Origin: Arcobacter siniprincipis
GTDB taxonomy: Bacteria; Campylobacterota; Campylobacteria; Campylobacterales; Arcobacteraceae
DNA length: 64,000 bases
Assembly (NCBI RefSeq): GCF_048571125.1
Contig: NZ_CP182343.1
Location: 3,162,001-3,226,000 of the forward strand
Reading direction: 5' to 3'
Shown here: positions 61,061 through 64,000 of the stretch, piece by piece
Position numbering within the stretch: the stretch's first letter is position 1
Layout of the letters: every line of letters starts with the position of its first letter
Translations under genes and position numbers: made by a program
The notes under the pieces: model-generated
Database searches by the model: none
What the model was told of the DNA's origin: nothing
The model's input: only the letters and a program-made list of their open reading frames with translations

Positions 61061-62622
61061 TGTCAAAAGTCACAAAACAAAAACTTTTTGACATACTATC
61101 TGCAAGACATCTAAAGAGTACATACTCTAAGCTTGCAGATATTCCTCCACCTACAGGCTTTAAAGATATCCAAAAAGCTACCAAAAGAGTAAAACAAGCA
61201 ATATTAGATAATGAAAAAATCACCATAGTTGGTGATTATGATGTTGATGGTGTTGTTTCAACTTCCATTATGGTTGATTTTTTTAGACAAGTTGGTTATG
61301 AAGTTAATTATATCATTCCAAATAGATTTGAGCATGGATATGGCCTATCTCCAAAAATATCTGAACTAATTGATAGTGGATTAGTAATCACAGTTGATAA
61401 TGGAATTTCAGCATGTGCAGCAACTCAAATTTTAAATGATAAGAATATTGATGTTATTATCACAGATCACCATACTGTTGGAAGCGAAATCCCAAATGCC
61501 TATTCAATTATCAATCCCAAACAAGAAGATTGTAACTTCCCTTTTAAAGATATTTGTGGCGCCCAAGTTGCTTGGTACTTTTGTGCATCAATAAAAAAAG
61601 AGTTAAACCTAGATATAAATATGACTAACTTTTTAGACTTATTATGTATAGCTATTATTGCCGATATGATGCCCATGACAAGTCTTAATTATATTATGGT
61701 TAAAAATGGTCTAAAGAGAATTGAGACCTCAAATAGAGTATCTATATCATACCTACGAAGCACTATGAGAAAAAGCTCTTTTATTTCAGATGATATTGGT
61801 TTTATAATTGCTCCTAAAATAAATAGTGCAGGAAGAATGGATGATGCATCTATTGCTCTATCTTTTTTATTATCAACTAACTTTGAAGAAGCAAGTGAAG
61901 CCTTAGATTTATTAGAAGAGCTAAATAATAAAAGAAAGCTCTTACAGGAAAGCATCTCATTAAAAGCAAAATATGAAATAAATGTAGATGATAAAGCAAT
62001 AGTTGTTTGGGGTGATAATTGGCATGAAGGTGTAATTGGAATAGTTGCTTCAAAATTATCACATGCGTTTAAAAGACCTGCTTTTATTTTTTCTATAAGC
62101 AATGGAATAGCAAAGGGAAGTGCAAGGGCAAATGCAGATATTAACTTACATACAATTATCTCAGAAGCACAGCATCTTTTATTAGGTTTTGGTGGGCATA
62201 AAAATGCAGCTGGTATTTCTATGAAAATAGAGCACTTAGATGAGTTTAAAGCCATTATTAACTCTGCACTAAGTAAAGCATCAAAAGAGCTATACATAGA
62301 GCCTATAACACTAGGTGAACTTGATATTTCAAGTGTAGATTTAGAGTTTATGGATATTATAGAGATGTTTGAACCCTATGGCTTGGAAAACCATAAGCCA
62401 ATATTTAAAATATCAAATGCAAAAGTAATAAAATCAGAACTTTTTGGTAAAGAAAAAAACCACTTAAAACTTTTTCTAAATGTGGATGGTTGTGATTTTG
62501 AAGCTATTAAATTTTATAGTGATAAAATAGATAAAAACAGTGTTGATATGATTATTTCAATAAATAAAAATGAGTTTAGAGGAGATATAACTCCTCAGTT
62601 TTTAATTCAAGACTTTTTATAG
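61060..62622 (+). CDS. recJ: Single-stranded-DNA exonuclease RecJ
   Basis: 520 residues. The DHH phosphoesterase core shows VGDYDVDGVVSTSI near 62 and TDHHTVG near 140, both metal-binding; DHHA1 (about 320-420) shows GFGGHKNAAGISM. A C-terminal OB-like region follows. RecJ degrades single strands 5' to 3' in mismatch repair and recombination. It is shorter than the E. coli protein (577), mainly at the C-terminus, as in other Campylobacterota. It starts at the last base of the pyrG stop. Its final 6 bases overlap the convergent lipoprotein gene. Confidence 0.92.
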   Translation: MSKVTKQKLFDILSARHLKSTYSKLADIPPPTGFKDIQKATKRVKQAILDNEKITIVGDYDVDGVVSTSIMVDFFRQVGYEVNYIIPNRFEHGYGLSPKISELIDSGLVITVDNGISACAATQILNDKNIDVIITDHHTVGSEIPNAYSIINPKQEDCNFPFKDICGAQVAWYFCASIKKELNLDINMTNFLDLLCIAIIADMMPMTSLNYIMVKNGLKRIETSNRVSISYLRSTMRKSSFISDDIGFIIAPKINSAGRMDDASIALSFLLSTNFEEASEALDLLEELNNKRKLLQESISLKAKYEINVDDKAIVVWGDNWHEGVIGIVASKLSHAFKRPAFIFSISNGIAKGSARANADINLHTIISEAQHLLLGFGGHKNAAGISMKIEHLDEFKAIINSALSKASKELYIEPITLGELDISSVDLEFMDIIEMFEPYGLENHKPIFKISNAKVIKSELFGKEKNHLKLFLNVDGCDFEAIKFYSDKIDKNSVDMIISINKNEFRGDITPQFLIQDFL

Positions 62623-63198
62623 AACCATTGGTGCATAAACAGTACTAGAATCAGGAGTTCTTTCTAAGTCTAAGATTTCCTCATCTATTAAGGTTGAGGC
62701 AGTTGAAGAACTTAAGATTGTTCCACTTCTTACATCAATAAGTTTTATAAAAACTATTAGTCTTTTTGTTGTAACACTATATGTACCTACAACTGCAAAA
62801 TTTTCATCAATGACTTGATTATTGATTTTATTAGAATTTCGACTTAATACATTAAATCCACGCTTTCCAATTTGGAAATTATTACCTAATTCAACTTCTC
62901 GTACTAAAATATTTTTACTTAATAATGAATTTTTAAGAGTATCTGATAATAAAAAGCCTAATTTTGAGTGATTTTGAAGATTATCAAGATTTACAAAATC
63001 TGAAACTAAAACTGTTTCATCTTTAGAAATATTTTTATCAAGTTTAGTATATGAGTTTTCAACTAAAGCTCTTAACATAGCTTGAAAGTTATTGGCACCA
63101 TCAATGTCTTTATATACACAAGAAGTGAAAAGAAGGGGAAGTAAAAGAGATGTTAAAAAGAGTTTTATCATCCCTTTACTAAAGAAGTTTAATTTCAT
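62617..63198 (-). CDS. FlgO-like outer-membrane lipoprotein, copy 2
   Basis: 193 residues. A lipoprotein signal with lipobox LFTSC, Cys27 by the ATG 63198 (or Cys18 from an internal Met at 63171). The body (about 60-190) has the FlgO pattern: VLVSDFVNLDNLQNHSKLG, SDTLKNSLLSKNILVREVEL and AVVGTYSVTTKRLIVFIKLID. FlgO-family proteins sit at the outer membrane and are linked to flagella in Vibrio. It is 6 bases after the second copy at 63205 and shares its fold, so the two genes form a tandem pair. Confidence 0.8.
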   Translation of the reverse strand: MKLNFFSKGMIKLFLTSLLLPLLFTSCVYKDIDGANNFQAMLRALVENSYTKLDKNISKDETVLVSDFVNLDNLQNHSKLGFLLSDTLKNSLLSKNILVREVELGNNFQIGKRGFNVLSRNSNKINNQVIDENFAVVGTYSVTTKRLIVFIKLIDVRSGTILSSSTASTLIDEEILDLERTPDSSTVYAPMVL

Positions 63199-63204
63199 AA
63201 ATTA

Positions 63205-63873
63205 TTATTCTTCTCTCATTATTTTAATAGTTCTTGGAGGTTTACAATCTTTAAAAATAACACAATCGTTTCTTAAGCCATGTTCATATGTAGATCTTGC
63301 ACTTGTAATTATTTGACCATTTGCATTATCTATAACTCTAGCATTTAACATAATCTTCCCATATTGTCTTGAATAAGTACCAACTACTATAAAACTATTT
63401 TGAACATTTTCTTTCATTTTACTTGTATTTCTAGTAATAAAGTATTCACCTTGTGCATTTACAGAAACGCCTAACTGACCTCTAAACTCAATGATATTAA
63501 ACCCTCTATTAGATAGTTCATTAATCAAACTCTCACTAATAACTCTTCCAAACTCAGTAGTCTTTTTGAAGTTATCTAATCTAACAAAAGATGTGATTAA
63601 CACTGATTTGTTTGTATGCATCTTGTTATTTTGCATCATTTGAGTTGCAAGCGAAGAAATCGTAGCTTCTAAAGAATTTTGCGTAGTGACATTTTGTTGC
63701 ATGTCTTCGGCAATTTTCATATGTTCTTTTGTAACTTGAACTTTTTCATTAGCTTTATCAATTCCTGCTTTTTCACTTGGATTCATAGTTACTTTCATAG
63801 CTGAATCTGAAGCACACGAAATTGTTAGTGTTGATAAAAGAATCAAACAAGAGTTTCTCAATAGCTTAAGCAT
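63205..63873 (-). CDS. FlgO-like outer-membrane lipoprotein, copy 1
   Basis: 222 residues. Lipoprotein signal with lipobox TISC (Cys20). A helical, methionine-rich linker (about 28-85) is followed by the FlgO-like domain: VLITSFVRLDNFKKTTEFG, SESLINELSNRGFNIIEF, FIVVGTYSRQYGKIMLNARVID and ITSARSTYE. It has two extra Cys near the C-terminus (CVIFKDC) that could form a disulfide; copy 2 lacks them. It is the first gene of the pair. Whether the pair serves the flagellum or another envelope structure cannot be told here. Confidence 0.8.
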   Translation of the reverse strand: MLKLLRNSCLILLSTLTISCASDSAMKVTMNPSEKAGIDKANEKVQVTKEHMKIAEDMQQNVTTQNSLEATISSLATQMMQNNKMHTNKSVLITSFVRLDNFKKTTEFGRVISESLINELSNRGFNIIEFRGQLGVSVNAQGEYFITRNTSKMKENVQNSFIVVGTYSRQYGKIMLNARVIDNANGQIITSARSTYEHGLRNDCVIFKDCKPPRTIKIMREE

Positions 63874-64000
63874 GTATTACCCCTTTTTATAATTGATAAA
63901 TTTTATTTAAACTTTACTTATATGTACTTGAATAGTTACCATTTTATCTCTTTGTAAGCATTGATTAAACTAATATTAATAAATGTAAATCAATGTATAT

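Noticed and set aside
61689..62297. 202-codon open frame antisense to recJ
   Set aside because: Fully contained in recJ, no start signal, and the translation has no recognisable domain.
1..64000. CRISPR arrays, tRNA or rRNA genes, phage genes
   Set aside because: No regularly spaced repeats, no cloverleaf-like sequence or rRNA stretch, and no integrase, capsid or transposase genes were seen while reading both strands.

Overview
The window is AT-rich bacterial DNA with tightly packed genes. It most likely comes from a Campylobacterota species of the Arcobacter group. The signs are the queH-lpxB-fabZ-lpxA-clpX-mreB-mreC order, a HQWRQPL-type histidine kinase, MOMP-like porins, a CcoG-type oxidase assembly factor, FlgO-like lipoproteins, and A/T-rich wobble positions with TATAAT-type -10 boxes. 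This assignment rests on gene content and remembered family sequences; no database search was run. I found no rRNA, tRNA, CRISPR array or intact insertion sequence.

Layout. (1) 1-6018: a minus-strand catabolic operon with a CoA ligase fused to a CitE-like domain, a stand-alone CitE/HpcH lyase, mesaconyl-CoA hydratase (mch) and the start of a further gene, facing a divergent IclR regulator. It probably activates and cleaves a branched C5 dicarboxylate of the mesaconate/methylmalate type. (2) 6015-19352: core genes: a lipoprotein, queuosine and lipid A synthesis, ClpX, MreBC, a receiver-GGDEF-EAL protein with a partner histidine kinase, riboflavin synthase and MnmG. (3) 19543-24319: an AraC regulator and a cassette of four small exported proteins or enzymes (cupin, 66-aa protein, Tat-type alcohol dehydrogenase, cyclophilin-like protein) followed by an MFS exporter. 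(4) 24370-29148: a Tat-exported two-subunit molybdenum hydroxylase with XdhC, a MocA-like nucleotidyltransferase and an SDR, followed by the leftover tail of a second mocA. (5) 29328-29538: relics of a deleted, divergently arranged RND efflux locus. (6) 29723-42734: two complete NikA-family (nickel/peptide) ABC importers pointing away from each other, with two nearly twin porins between them and a GNAT acetyltransferase at the end of the second operon. (7) 42786-49582: a chemoreceptor and a group of four unassigned proteins rich in coiled coil, one resembling DUF4885. (8) 49795-56859: cytochrome c peroxidase, a MarR regulator with a clear palindromic operator, and a complete tripartite RND pump. 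(9) 56979-63873: an unassigned protein, CcoG, PyrG, RecJ and two FlgO-like lipoproteins.

The most unusual signal is in region 3. In three of the four exported products a signal peptide ending in Ala-Asn-(Glu/Gln) is followed by a short linker that encodes a Shine-Dalgarno sequence and an in-frame ATG, exactly where a normal cytoplasmic version of the protein would begin; the fourth has the ATG with only a weak SD. This suggests signal peptides grafted onto cytoplasmic genes, or two products from each gene. The first gene of the set also has its start codon and signal peptide in different frames, separated at an A6 tract. Other points of interest are the C5-CoA cluster with a ligase fused to an apparently inactivated lyase domain, the two genomic scars (mocA tail and RND/OMF tails), 175 identical bases shared by the porin genes, and the orphan coiled-coil cluster.
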